The notes under the pieces are model-generated. The model saw only the letters and a program-made list of their open reading frames with translations. It made no database searches and was not told where the DNA came from. Shown piece by piece: positions 42,509-51,850 of a stretch of DNA of 64,000 nt. The position numbers and the translations under genes were made by a program. This DNA is from Clostridia bacterium (lineage in GTDB: Bacteria > Bacillota > Clostridia > Oscillospirales > Acutalibacteraceae), in NCBI GenBank assembly GCA_017513525.1, contig JAFXFC010000004.1, forward strand, positions 19,769 to 83,768. Direction: 5' to 3'. Position 1 is the stretch's first letter, and each line of letters starts with the position of its first letter.

Positions 42509-43920
42509 CTGATTATTACAGCAATTATTATCAGAACAATGCTCTGTATTGTAAGATGACCCGTAACGGTAAAACCTGAGCCGAAAGCCTGTCTGAAAGT
42601 TTTTTCTTCAGAACGGTACGCCTTTATTCTATCCGGCAGTAATGTATATATGATACAAGCACCTGTATATCCGACAGTATATAAAAGCATGAGATCCAGA
42701 ATGCTTATGATCTCATAATTAAAATAGAACCATACAGTAATCACAAGCCATATGACCCAAAAAATTCCTCTGATATATTTCTTATATGAAGATTTTTCGT
42801 ACCATTCAAGAGCACATTTTTCACAAAGTGCATAGCCTGTTGTCATAAAAGCGCCGAATGCGGCGGCAGTAGGTGCACCGAGGAAAACAAAAATAAGCGG
42901 AACAGCCGACCAGCAGGGGCGTTCTAAGATTTCAAAAATATGAAGATCGGGAGATTTTCCCGTTTTCTTTTCAATATGAGAACAAATGGGATACTGAATT
43001 GCAGTCAGAATAAGAAGTATTAAAGGAATTACCGCAAAAACAGCATTGTCGTTTCCGAGCGGTAGTTTTGAAAGGTCAATTTCATCACAAAGAGCCGTGA
43101 GTTTTTCTGAAAACAGAGCAAAATAGAGCATTAATGCTCCGCCTGAAAAAGCTCCGAATGTATGCTCCATTATTTTCCAGCCGTCTATAAGACCCTTTTC
43201 GGAGAGCTTTCCGAAAACTCTTTTCTGTTTTTTGCCGTAACGGCGTCTTTCAATATCATAGAAAATAAGCCCCAGAAGAAAGCCCATACCGCCTGTAATA
43301 AAGCCGAAAATGCCTGCTCCGAGAGCAAAAAAGTCGAGTCTTATACAGGTAAATACCAAAAGCACTGCTATTATGAGAACATTACTTCCCCACTCCTCGC
43401 GTCTGTCGAGAGAAAAATATAACTTCGGGAACTTCTTTTGCTCTTTATTATACGGAGAATTAAATATTTTAGTACCTATAACGGACACTACGGGGAAAGA
43501 GGCGAACAAAACTATTATATCCCACATAGTATATACACCCGAAAGTGCCCCGGGAAGCATAGCGATAATAAAGCCCGGAATAGAAAACCACAGCCCGCCC
43601 TTTAAGAATATGCCTATAACTCCCTTTTTCAACTGACCGAAATAAGGCCCCTCAACATCCCTTGATAATAGATATGACATGGTCTGGGCATAGGTTTCCG
43701 TTCCGCCGTAGAACATCGAAAGAGCACCTGCAGCAGCAAAGAAAAGATATAATTCTTTACCCGCATCTCCTGCGGCAAATAAAGCAACAGAAAGCCCCAT
43801 TAATGCACCCGGAAGAAGAGCACCCTTCTCACCGCCGATAACAAAGCCTCTGATGCCCCAACCGTAGGACACTGCAAAACCGGCAAAAAGAACAGCGAGA
43901 ATAATTAAACCTGTTTCCAT
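42505..43920 (-). CDS. Polytopic membrane protein of unknown family
   Basis: 471 residues with about 11-12 hydrophobic helices and no signal peptide cleavage site. Notable motifs are SYGWGIRGFVIGGEKGALLPG (19-39), with charged residues between helices 1 and 2, GALSMFYGGTETYAQTMSYL (65-84), LWFSIPGFI and GGMGFLLGLIFYDIERRRYG. Conserved-looking Arg, Glu and Trp residues in membrane segments suggest a transporter or membrane enzyme, but I do not recognise the family. AGGGGTGT precedes the ATG. It lies between palindrome island 3 and queT and has its own leader, part of which is the end of the island. Confidence 0.75.
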   Translation of the reverse strand: METGLIILAVLFAGFAVSYGWGIRGFVIGGEKGALLPGALMGLSVALFAAGDAGKELYLFFAAAGALSMFYGGTETYAQTMSYLLSRDVEGPYFGQLKKGVIGIFLKGGLWFSIPGFIIAMLPGALSGVYTMWDIIVLFASFPVVSVIGTKIFNSPYNKEQKKFPKLYFSLDRREEWGSNVLIIAVLLVFTCIRLDFFALGAGIFGFITGGMGFLLGLIFYDIERRRYGKKQKRVFGKLSEKGLIDGWKIMEHTFGAFSGGALMLYFALFSEKLTALCDEIDLSKLPLGNDNAVFAVIPLILLILTAIQYPICSHIEKKTGKSPDLHIFEILERPCWSAVPLIFVFLGAPTAAAFGAFMTTGYALCEKCALEWYEKSSYKKYIRGIFWVIWLVITVWFYFNYEIISILDLMLLYTVGYTGACIIYTLLPDRIKAYRSEEKTFRQAFGSGFTVTGHLTIQSIVLIIIAVIIS

Positions 43921-43934
43921 AATAACACCCCTAA

Positions 43935-44171
43935 ATCATAATTTACAGCAAAGCTGTTGAAAATTCGGAATTCGGAATTCGGAATTTCGGGACCTGCGGT
44001 CGGCATTTTAAATAGAGCGTATGCGGAACAAGGGCGTAAGCCCTTCCGAAACATTTTCGAAGCAAATATTTCACAAATGCGAAGCATTTATTTCACATTC
44101 TCCGACATGTGAATATTTCACACGCCGCAAGGCGTATTTCACTATCATAATTTAGCATCGCTAAATTATGA
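43935..44171. repeat. Modular palindrome island 3 (linker ATTTCAC), left half decayed
   Basis: The right half has ATTTCAC at 44068, 44090, 44115 and 44136, separating AAATGC-GAA-GCATTT, ATTC...GAAT and ACGCC-GCAA-GGCGT hairpins. The end palindrome (44145-44171, arm TCATAATTTAGC) is the exact inverse of the left end of island 1. The centre has AAGGGC-GTAA-GCCCTT (44030-44045) and an ATAGAGCG...GCGGA.CAAGG module shared with island 1. The left half is replaced by three ATTCGGA repeats (about 43963-43986) and ACAGC-AAA-GCTGT. It fills the whole gap between the membrane protein gene and ybaK. Confidence 0.85.
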
Positions 44172-44630
44172 TTTACACACATCTATCCAAGCTAAAGAAT
44201 TGGAATACTTTTCAAGCTCATCGGGAGTGAGCTCTACTGCACTCTGTGCATTTCCTGCGGCGGGGTATACTATATCAAATCTTTTAAGAGATTCGTCAAG
44301 ATATACCTTACATCCCTCATTTACGGCAAAAGGACATACACCGCCTATAGAATGCCCTATGAGAGCATCCACCTGTTCGGGGGTGAGCATTTTTGCTTTT
44401 GTGTGGAAAAATGCTTTAAATTTCTGATTATCTATTTTCATATCGCCTGCTGTGACTACCAAAACAGCGCTGTCATCAACAAGGAATGATAAGGTTTTTG
44501 CAATTCTTGCACCTTCACAGCCAAGAGCTTTTGCCGCAAGCTCAACTGTGGCACTTGAAACCTCAAACTGCTTTATTTTCTCTGCTATACCGAGATTTTC
44601 AAAATATTCTATAACTTTTTCGATTGCCAT
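44166..44630 (-). CDS. YbaK/EbsC-family aminoacyl-tRNA deacylase
   Basis: 154 residues. The YbaK fold is indicated by the catalytic-type Lys in ARIAKTLSFLVDD (about 42-54), DNQKFKAFFHTKAKML and the loop IGHSIGGVCPFAV (90-102). Family members hydrolyse Cys-tRNA(Pro) or related mischarged tRNAs. Its last codons (AAA TCA TAA) fall inside the end palindrome of island 3, so the stop is supplied by the repeat. It is the last gene of the ymdB operon, 10 bp after the MATE gene. Confidence 0.9.
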   Translation of the reverse strand: MAIEKVIEYFENLGIAEKIKQFEVSSATVELAAKALGCEGARIAKTLSFLVDDSAVLVVTAGDMKIDNQKFKAFFHTKAKMLTPEQVDALIGHSIGGVCPFAVNEGCKVYLDESLKRFDIVYPAAGNAQSAVELTPDELEKYSNSLAWIDVCKS

Positions 44631-44640
44631 TACTTTCTCC

Positions 44641-46002
44641 TCACGCAGTCTGTTCTTCTCTTGTAAGCACCTTTATCCACTTAAAACGATTTACTTTAGG
44701 TATCGCAACAAGACATTTTGTTATCTGATCCGATTTAAGAATAAAGAATGTCACCGCAACGGGCCAATTAAATACGAATGCCGACAAAAATGACAGCGGC
44801 AGCACCATACACCACATGAATAATATATCATTCTTAAATACGAATTTCGTGTCACCGCCGCCCGAAACTATTCCGCAAAGACATGGTGCTTCATATGAAG
44901 AACCTATAACGGTTATGGAGAGTATATTTATAAATGTTGCAGCAAGTGCTGCAGTATCTGCTGTAATATCATAAAAAGAAATAATGGCATCACGGCACAA
45001 GAGTAGACTCACACAGGAAAGAAGACCTATTATTATATACATTATCTGAAGCTTTACAGCGTATTTTTTTACTCGCGGTATATCATTTTCGCCTACAGTC
45101 TTTCCTATAAGCACGCTTGAAGCATTACCTGAGGATGTATATAATACGGAAACCACCTGAAAAATAGGAGCGGCAACTGCATTGGCACCTATTGCGGCAG
45201 CACCGAGTCTTCCTATAATAGCTGTCTGCACAGTCATGGCAACACCCCATGAGCCGCCGGAGCCTATAAGCGGAAGACCTGCTTTCATGTAGTCTTTCAT
45301 ATAGCTTTTTTCAAGTGAGAAAATGTCCTTTACGCGAAGTTTCAATCGCTTATCTATAATAAATACATATACCACTACTGCAATAAACTCAACTACTCTT
45401 GAAATAAGAGTGGCAACTGCTGCACCGATAACTCCCATTTCAGGGAAACCGAATTTTCCGAAAATAAGAACATAATTAAGACTTACATTGAAAATGAGAG
45501 CCAATACCGAAGTGTAAAAGCCGATTTTTACTGCCTCAATACTTCTCATGAGAGCTATAAGAATATTTGTTACGGCGAAAATAATATAAGTAAATGCCAT
45601 AACCTTTATATATCTTGCACCCTCAGCTACTATAGCACTCTCATCTGACAAAATTCCGAGAACTCCTGTAGGTGTAATGAGAACTACAGCCATAAGAACG
45701 GTACTCATAAGCATTCCTGCCATAAATGCGGCAGAAAAAACCTTTTTTATGGGTTCAAGATGCTTTTTACCCCAATACTGTGAAGAAATAACAACCAATC
45801 CGTTTGCGGCTCCGTTTACAAACATCTGTAAAAGAAACTGTATCTGATTTGCAAGTGAAACACCGCTCATTGCAATTTCGCTGTAAGAACCAAGCATAAT
45901 ACTGTCTGCAAGGTTTACGCTGAAAACTATCAGATTCTGCAATGCCACAACAAAGAACAGGCTAAAAAATGTTTTATAAAAATATTTATCTTTAATTTTC
46001 AT
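44641..46002 (-). CDS. MATE family efflux transporter
   Basis: 453 residues with 12 membrane helices in two homologous halves. The first half has SLANQIQFLLQMFVNGAANGLVVISSQYWGKK, and the second ASSVLIGKTVGENDIPRVK, both MATE landmarks. It exports drugs or metabolites in exchange for Na+ or H+. Its start overlaps the GH84 stop by 4 bp, so the two are translationally coupled, an odd pairing for a hydrolase. Substrate unknown. Confidence 0.92.
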   Translation of the reverse strand: MKIKDKYFYKTFFSLFFVVALQNLIVFSVNLADSIMLGSYSEIAMSGVSLANQIQFLLQMFVNGAANGLVVISSQYWGKKHLEPIKKVFSAAFMAGMLMSTVLMAVVLITPTGVLGILSDESAIVAEGARYIKVMAFTYIIFAVTNILIALMRSIEAVKIGFYTSVLALIFNVSLNYVLIFGKFGFPEMGVIGAAVATLISRVVEFIAVVVYVFIIDKRLKLRVKDIFSLEKSYMKDYMKAGLPLIGSGGSWGVAMTVQTAIIGRLGAAAIGANAVAAPIFQVVSVLYTSSGNASSVLIGKTVGENDIPRVKKYAVKLQIMYIIIGLLSCVSLLLCRDAIISFYDITADTAALAATFINILSITVIGSSYEAPCLCGIVSGGGDTKFVFKNDILFMWCMVLPLSFLSAFVFNWPVAVTFFILKSDQITKCLVAIPKVNRFKWIKVLTREEQTA

Positions 46003-47633
46003 AAGCTTAACACACTTTCTATGTATTCTCTGAAGCAGAATGCTGTGAGTACAGTCGCCGATTCATTATATTGCTCTAAAAGACATGAGAGCTCTTCTTT
46101 TTTATCTGCACCGGACAAGACCTCAAGTGCAAGAGAAAGTATATCACTCATAAGATAAAACTTTTTAAGCCAACGAGAAAGCTCTATATATAAAGGAGAA
46201 TTTCTTGTTTTAAGATTTTTTGCAGCTTTATTTATTTTTTCTGTATACTCAGTAATAATTTCCAAAGCTTCACTGAAATTTCCTGTCTGCATACAAACTG
46301 AAGCTTTTGAGAGATACTCTCCCATAATTCTTGAATTCTCGTCATGAAGACAGGATGTTCTGAACTGATCGGAAAGAAGAATGAAATCCTCTGCTTCACA
46401 TTCCGGTAAAGTAAATCTTACAGCTTCAGTGTAAGCTTCCTCGGGAACATATTCTTCCGGGTTCCAAAGATATGCCGCAACAGTTACAAGCGGAAATTTA
46501 TTGCAGTTAAAATATTCCATACAATTGGAAATAAGCCCCGCACTGTATTTATATAAGTCCTTTTCTCTGCCGATAATGGGACCTATGTGCATCTCCATAA
46601 ACATTTCCGCATCATTTACAGGATAATTATCCCAGTAAAGAGGGCGATGCTTTGTATTTTCAAAGAATATATTTGCTTCCTCTGAAGTAATTTCCTTTGA
46701 ACAGATGTCACTTCCGGTATAGAAAACAGATATCTCTTCGGGAATATTTCCTGCAAAGCCTACAAGCTCTTCTTCCGTGCCTTTTCCGTGATAAGCGGTG
46801 GGACAAACCGTAAGACGGCAGTCACAAGAGAGTTCTTTCAAGAAACCGTAATATTTTCTGACTAAGTCCACATGAGCATTTACGGCATTCTTATATAACT
46901 TTTTATCATCTTCATAGAATAAATCTGCAGGAATATCGTCAAGAAGAAGTCCGAAATTTGTGATTCCCATAGAAAAAAGCTGCTTTGTTTTATTGCATAA
47001 AGCGGAAAAATCCTCTTCGGAGGAATACTGCATGCTCAGCCCCGGTGCTATACAGTAATAGAAATCAACATAAAGGCTTTTTGCTTTATTGACAAGCTGA
47101 AGTAGTGCTGCAGCTTCTTTTTCGGGATAAAGCTCTTTCCACTCATCTCTGTGATACGGGTCATCCTTCGGAGCATAATAATGGGTATTTTCTCCGAAAA
47201 GAGCCATAAATTCGAGCATCTGAAGGCGCTCTTCACTCTGCCACGGTTTTCCGTAGAAGCCTTCTATGTAGCCTCTTACATTAAAAGAGGGAAAATCTGT
47301 TATATCACCTAAAATAAATTCGTTTTTTATGCACATTCTCTTGAGTGTAAACAGTGCTCTTACAAAAGCTTTTTCGGACGCTACACCAAGCTTTATGAAA
47401 AGACCGCCTTCATATTCACTTATATCAAGTGAATATGCCTCTTCTGAAAGAGAAGAAAGCTTTTCTTGAAGAAAACACTCAAGAATAAGATTTCCGTCTT
47501 CTTTAATTTCTCCGAATACGGTTTTTACACTGTTTTCACTTAATCCGTCTATACTTCTGAGGGCTATGTTTACGGGAACTGAAAAGCTGAAGTCCCCTTT
47601 TTTATTAAGTTTTTTTACTTTAGGAAAAAGCAT
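45999..47633 (-). CDS. GH84 beta-N-acetylglucosaminidase (O-GlcNAcase-like)
   Basis: 544 residues. An N-terminal beta/alpha domain (1-110) leads into the GH84 barrel: RGYIEGFYGKPW (120-131), YYAPKDDPYHRDEW (152-165), and the catalytic pair Asp232-Asp233 in LLLDDIP. CPTAYHG and YWDNYPVNDAEM follow; the C-terminal 150 residues are helical. The enzyme class removes beta-linked GlcNAc by substrate-assisted catalysis. There is no signal peptide, so it should act in the cytoplasm on imported glycans or peptidoglycan-derived sugars. It lies 13 bp after a solute-binding lipoprotein gene. Confidence 0.9.
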   Translation of the reverse strand: MLFPKVKKLNKKGDFSFSVPVNIALRSIDGLSENSVKTVFGEIKEDGNLILECFLQEKLSSLSEEAYSLDISEYEGGLFIKLGVASEKAFVRALFTLKRMCIKNEFILGDITDFPSFNVRGYIEGFYGKPWQSEERLQMLEFMALFGENTHYYAPKDDPYHRDEWKELYPEKEAAALLQLVNKAKSLYVDFYYCIAPGLSMQYSSEEDFSALCNKTKQLFSMGITNFGLLLDDIPADLFYEDDKKLYKNAVNAHVDLVRKYYGFLKELSCDCRLTVCPTAYHGKGTEEELVGFAGNIPEEISVFYTGSDICSKEITSEEANIFFENTKHRPLYWDNYPVNDAEMFMEMHIGPIIGREKDLYKYSAGLISNCMEYFNCNKFPLVTVAAYLWNPEEYVPEEAYTEAVRFTLPECEAEDFILLSDQFRTSCLHDENSRIMGEYLSKASVCMQTGNFSEALEIITEYTEKINKAAKNLKTRNSPLYIELSRWLKKFYLMSDILSLALEVLSGADKKEELSCLLEQYNESATVLTAFCFREYIESVLSL

Positions 47634-47646
47634 AGGTTATTTCCTT

Positions 47647-49182
47647 TCAATTTATGTTTTCCGAAAAGGTCCAATTGTGCATATCGCTGAAGAAAAAGCC
47701 TTCCGTTGCTGTAAGTTCTGAAGTTATTTTCCTTGTATATAAAAATCGTCCGTTTCTGTATATAAGAGGAATAAAGGGCATATCGTTATTAAAATACGCT
47801 ATAAAATCGTCAAGGGAAATTTCACCGCTTTTATATCTGAAATATGCTTCATCTACAGTACAGTTACCAAAATTTATCCCGTGAGAAGCACCACCGCTTA
47901 CGGTAAAAAATTCTGAAAGATCCATAGTTGCAGATATCTTTATTTCTGCAATATACAGATCATATAACCCCGCCTGAACGGTTTTTCTGAGATTTTCAGA
48001 ACTTAAAAGCTGTATGGTAACATTGATATTAAAAGGCTTCAATGCAGATACTATCTCATTTGCTGTATTTCTTATAAAAGCATTCGCTTCATTGCATACG
48101 AGAGTAAGCTCCATAGGTATACCGTCTGTTCCGTATCCTCTCGCCGATAGCAGTTCCTGGGTTTTTTGCGGGTCTGCCGTAAGAGAAAGGCTTGACGAGG
48201 AAAGAGCTGACGAATAACCGCTCCATGAGGTATTAAAAGGAACTACAGCTGCTCTGCCGTAACCTCTGAAGGCATTTTCTGCAATAATTTGTCTGTCCAG
48301 TGCATAGGATATTGCCTGTCTGAAGGAAGCAAGAACGAGATTTACATTTTCATGGTTTATACCCATATAAACAAGATTATTAAGATAAATTCCCGTGCTT
48401 GAGGTACTCACACCCGTAACATTGGCATCAGAAAGGTCGCTGTAACAAAAATCAATTTCATTCGTTGCAACAAGATTTTCGGGTGAAGTATTGCCCTTAA
48501 CATCCGTAAGTCTTACCGTACCGATTTCGGGAAGTGAGCCTGCATATTTAAGATTTGCTTTAAGTGAAAGACGAATGCCGTCCTGATTATACTGATAATA
48601 GCCGTTACCTATAGGAAGAAAATCAGCAGAGGTGGCTGTTCCGTTTTTTACTATCGGAAAAATAAGAGCAGATAAGATATTAACATCATTTTCTTTAAGC
48701 TTAAAAACAACACTTCCGTCATCCGCTTCACTGCAGGAGGATATTCCTGAGAGTGCCGGAGCATAAATTTCCGACTTTTTTGCACATTCGAAGGAATATA
48801 CAACATCAGTGGCAGAAAGCATTCCACCGTCGGAAAATACAAGATCAGGCACGATAAACACCTTAAGATCAAGACCTGTAAGACTCTCCGAAAGCGCAAG
48901 ATCCTTTACAGGAGAAAAAGAGGTATCAAGTCTGTAAAGAGAACGGTACACTAAGGATGAAAGTGAGGAATTAAGTACAGAATTGCAGTAAAAAGGATTA
49001 AGAGAGTCCGTTGAGGTGTAAGGCACACTAAGACTTCCGCCGGGAATAACAGCCTCAGTTTCAGGTTCTGTCGGAGCAGTCGTTTCCTCTTCTATGTTTT
49101 CTTTACACGATGCAAAGGAAAATATCACGACAAGACATAAAACAAATGCCGTTATTCTTTTACTGAATGTTGAAGCGTTCAA
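47647..49182 (-). CDS. ABC transporter substrate-binding lipoprotein, family 5 (peptide/oligosaccharide type)
   Basis: 511 residues. The lipoprotein signal ends at FASC (Cys26), then a Glu/Thr/Pro linker (28-46). The SBP_bac_5 domain contains NPFYCNSVLNSSLSSLVYRSLYR, LVFSDGGMLSATDVVYSFE (FSDG...TA-DVVYSF is the family pattern) and FRQAISYALDRQIIAENAF. It binds peptides, nickel or oligosaccharides outside the membrane. No permease or ATPase gene is adjacent, so it is an orphan component. It overlaps ymdB by 23 bp. Confidence 0.9.
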   Translation of the reverse strand: MNASTFSKRITAFVLCLVVIFSFASCKENIEEETTAPTEPETEAVIPGGSLSVPYTSTDSLNPFYCNSVLNSSLSSLVYRSLYRLDTSFSPVKDLALSESLTGLDLKVFIVPDLVFSDGGMLSATDVVYSFECAKKSEIYAPALSGISSCSEADDGSVVFKLKENDVNILSALIFPIVKNGTATSADFLPIGNGYYQYNQDGIRLSLKANLKYAGSLPEIGTVRLTDVKGNTSPENLVATNEIDFCYSDLSDANVTGVSTSSTGIYLNNLVYMGINHENVNLVLASFRQAISYALDRQIIAENAFRGYGRAAVVPFNTSWSGYSSALSSSSLSLTADPQKTQELLSARGYGTDGIPMELTLVCNEANAFIRNTANEIVSALKPFNINVTIQLLSSENLRKTVQAGLYDLYIAEIKISATMDLSEFFTVSGGASHGINFGNCTVDEAYFRYKSGEISLDDFIAYFNNDMPFIPLIYRNGRFLYTRKITSELTATEGFFFSDMHNWTFSENIN

Positions 49183-49939
49183 TTGAAACAGCCCTTCCTG
49201 TTTTATTATCGGTTTCTACAATAACGCAGTCCATCTGACATTCGCCTTCAGGATTTTTGAAGTGTATGGGAAGACCCGTAATGACTTTTTTTGTTGCACA
49301 GCCTATTTCTACACCGAGCACGGAATTTATAACACCTGTCATACCCGTATCTGTGATATATGCAGTACCTTGAGGTAAAATCTGCGCATCTGAAGTCTGG
49401 ATATGGGTATGTGTCCCCAGAACTGCACTTACTTTTCCGTCAAGATAAAAGCCCATTACTCTTTTTTCAGAGGTGGCTTCCCCGTGAAAATCTATGAGAA
49501 TATTTTTTATTCCCTGAGAATTCAGTTCAGAAAGTATTCTATCGGCTTCATCAAAGGGATTTTCACAAGCATCCATGTAAATTCTGCCCATAAGATTAAT
49601 TACACCGAGCCGCATTCCCTTTCTTTCAAGAACATAATATCCTTTTCCCGGAGCACTGCGATGAAAGTTCAAAGGTCTTATAACCGGAATATTTTCATTT
49701 TCAAAATATTTTTCTATTTCAACTCTTTTAAGAGCATGATTACCTGTTGTGATAAGATCTGCACCTGAATCAAGAATATGATCACACGAACCCGGAAGAA
49801 TTCCGTTACCCTGTGCGGAATTTTCACCGTTCACTATGCAAAAATCTATATTCTGCATTTTTTTGAATGCGGGAAGGACCCGTCTTAAATGCTCGCAGCC
49901 CTGAGGTGCCACAACATCACCGACAAAAAGTATTCTCAT
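49160..49939 (-). CDS. ymdB: YmdB-family metallophosphoesterase
   Basis: 259 residues. The metal-binding motifs are FVGDVVAPQG (Asp8), NGENSAQGNG (Asn/Glu), TTGNHALKR, DFHGEATSEKRV and GTHTHIQTSD, matching the TIGR00282 family. YmdB of B. subtilis is a 2',3'-cyclic nucleotide phosphodiesterase that works beside RNase Y and affects biofilm and motility. It follows rny here as usual, but a strong terminator between them means a separate or read-through transcript. Confidence 0.92.
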   Translation of the reverse strand: MRILFVGDVVAPQGCEHLRRVLPAFKKMQNIDFCIVNGENSAQGNGILPGSCDHILDSGADLITTGNHALKRVEIEKYFENENIPVIRPLNFHRSAPGKGYYVLERKGMRLGVINLMGRIYMDACENPFDEADRILSELNSQGIKNILIDFHGEATSEKRVMGFYLDGKVSAVLGTHTHIQTSDAQILPQGTAYITDTGMTGVINSVLGVEIGCATKKVITGLPIHFKNPEGECQMDCVIVETDNKTGRAVSIERFNIQ

Positions 49940-49956
49940 AAATTTTCCTCAATCGT

Positions 49957-49991
49957 AAAAATTCTCCCGGAAAAATAATTTTTCCGGGAGA
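49957..49991 (-). terminator. Terminator of rny
   Basis: A 13-bp perfect stem (49963-49975 with 49979-49991; TCTCCCGGAAAAA arm) has a 3-nt loop and a T run on the minus strand, 8 bp after the rny stop and 18 bp before the ymdB start. Confidence 0.9.
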
Positions 49992-49999
49992 TTCTGTGT

Positions 50000-51559
50000 T
50001 TATTTTGCGTAGTCAAACACACGGTTTTCTCTGATAATATGAACCTTGATCTGACCGGGATATTCAAGCTCTTCTTCTATCTTCTTGGAAATATCTCTTG
50101 CAAGAACTACCATCTGATCGTCGCTCACCATTTCGGGCTTAACCATTATACGAACTTCTCTTCCTGCCTGAATAGCGAAGGACTTCTCAACACCCTCAAA
50201 GGAGGTGGAAATTTCTTCAAGCTGTTCAAGACGCTTGATATAGTTCTGGATATTTTCTCTTCTGGCACCCGGACGGGCAGCAGAAACTGCATCGGCAGCC
50301 TGCACAAGAACGGCTACGATACTCTTTGCCTCAACATCACCGTGATGTGCTTCGATAGCATGGACTATTTCGTCCTTTTCCTTGTACTTTCTTGCGTATT
50401 CAACACCGAGAGAAATATGTGTTCCTTCAATTTCGTGGTCGAGAGCCTTACCGATATCGTGAAGAAGACCTGCTCTCTTTGCAGCCTTCACATCGGCACC
50501 GAGTTCTGCAGCCATAAGACCTGCAAGGTATGAAACCTCAAGTGAGTGATTAAGGACATTCTGACCGTAGCTTGTGCGGTACTTAAGACGGCCGAGGAGT
50601 TTTATAAGCTCACCGTTGATACCGTTGACACCCGCTTCAATAGCAGTTCTTTCACCGGTAGCCTTAATGGTGGCTTCGACCTCTTTCTTTGATTTTTCAT
50701 ACATTTCCTCAATTCTTGAGGGATGAATTCTGCCGTCGGTTATAAGCTTTTCAATGGTAAGTCTTGCAACCTCACGGCGAACGGGATCAAAGCTTGAAAC
50801 CGTAATAGCTTCCGGAGTATCATCGATAATAAGGTCAACACCCGTAATGCTTTCAAGGGTTCGGATATTTCTTCCCTCTCTGCCTATGATTCTTCCCTTC
50901 ATTTCATCGTTGGGAAGATCAACTACAGATACCGTAGCCTCTGCTGCATGATCTGCAGCACAGCGCTGTATTGCTGTGGTAATAATTTCTTTTGCAAGAT
51001 TGTCTGCTTCTTCACGGGTACGCTGTTCGATCTCCATGATCTTAAGTGCCTTTTCGTGAACAAGATCACCTTCAAGGTTTTTAATGAGATATTCTTTAGC
51101 CTGCTCTTTTGTAAAGCCTGAAATTTTCTCAAGCATATCGAACTGACTTCTCTTGAGAGCTTCAACTTCTTCAAGTCTGTCTTCCGCATCCTTGATCTTT
51201 TTCTGAAGAGCCTCTTCCTTCTTTTCAAGGGCTTCTGTTTTCTTATCGAGGGATTCTTCCTTCTGGATCATTCTGCGTTCCTGACGCTGAACTTCGTTTC
51301 TGCGCTCTTTGATCTCTTTTTCGTATTCGGTTCTTTCTTTATGAATTTCATCCTTTGCTTCAAGGATGGCTTCACGCTTTTTTGTTTCAGCTGTAGTAAG
51401 AGCGTTGCTGATAATTCTTTTTGCTTCTTCTGTTGCGGAGCCTATAGCTTTTTCAGCGACCTTGCGTCTGTGAATACCGCCGAGCACAAAGCCGACTGCA
51501 CCGAAAACTGCGGCTGCAACAACTGCAATAACAATTGCAACAACAATAGAAACCTGCAT
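50000..51559 (-). CDS. rny: Ribonuclease Y
   Basis: 519 residues from the ATG at 51559 (AGGAGGTGT 9 nt upstream; an open extension of 19 codons lacks support). Order: one N-terminal membrane helix (about 3-27), a long coiled coil (30-200) rich in Glu/Lys/Arg, a KH domain ([15 protein letters not shown], about 220-234) and an HD domain ([13 protein letters not shown] with the His-Asp metal pair). It is the membrane-tethered endoribonuclease starting mRNA decay. A TTGACT-17-TAAAAT promoter lies about 150 bp upstream. Confidence 0.95.
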   Translation of the reverse strand: MQVSIVVAIVIAVVAAAVFGAVGFVLGGIHRRKVAEKAIGSATEEAKRIISNALTTAETKKREAILEAKDEIHKERTEYEKEIKERRNEVQRQERRMIQKEESLDKKTEALEKKEEALQKKIKDAEDRLEEVEALKRSQFDMLEKISGFTKEQAKEYLIKNLEGDLVHEKALKIMEIEQRTREEADNLAKEIITTAIQRCAADHAAEATVSVVDLPNDEMKGRIIGREGRNIRTLESITGVDLIIDDTPEAITVSSFDPVRREVARLTIEKLITDGRIHPSRIEEMYEKSKKEVEATIKATGERTAIEAGVNGINGELIKLLGRLKYRTSYGQNVLNHSLEVSYLAGLMAAELGADVKAAKRAGLLHDIGKALDHEIEGTHISLGVEYARKYKEKDEIVHAIEAHHGDVEAKSIVAVLVQAADAVSAARPGARRENIQNYIKRLEQLEEISTSFEGVEKSFAIQAGREVRIMVKPEMVSDDQMVVLARDISKKIEEELEYPGQIKVHIIRENRVFDYAK

Positions 51560-51713
51560 TAATTGATACACCTCCTGTTTTAATTTTAGGTTATAGTTAA
51601 TGTGCAGCAAGTGCACAGGAAACAGTAATAATGCATAAATAAAATCTATATAAAAATCTATTTAAAAGCTACACAAAATACCGCTTTTTGCTTCGCCTCG
51701 CATTATCCATATT

Positions 51714-51742
51714 ATTTTATAATTATTATATAAAAAAGTCAA
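51714..51742 (-). promoter_or_regulatory. Promoter of rny
   Basis: On the minus strand, TTGACT (51737-51742), 17-bp spacer, TAAAAT (51714-51719). It leaves a roughly 150-nt AT-rich leader in which I see only a small hairpin (GTGCA...TGCAC, near 51600-51618). Confidence 0.75.
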
Positions 51743-51800
51743 GTGTTTTTACTTTACAATTTGCATAAAAATACAAAAATTTTACTTCTTAAAACCATTA

Positions 51801-51838
51801 AAAGAAAAACCTGTACTGAAATAAAGCTCAGCACAGGT
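51801..51838 (-). terminator. Terminator of the GH2 gene
   Basis: An 11-bp stem (51809-51819 with 51828-51838, one G-U pair) is followed by a T-rich tail on the minus strand. Confidence 0.85.
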
Positions 51839-51850
51839 CGTTTGTATCTT

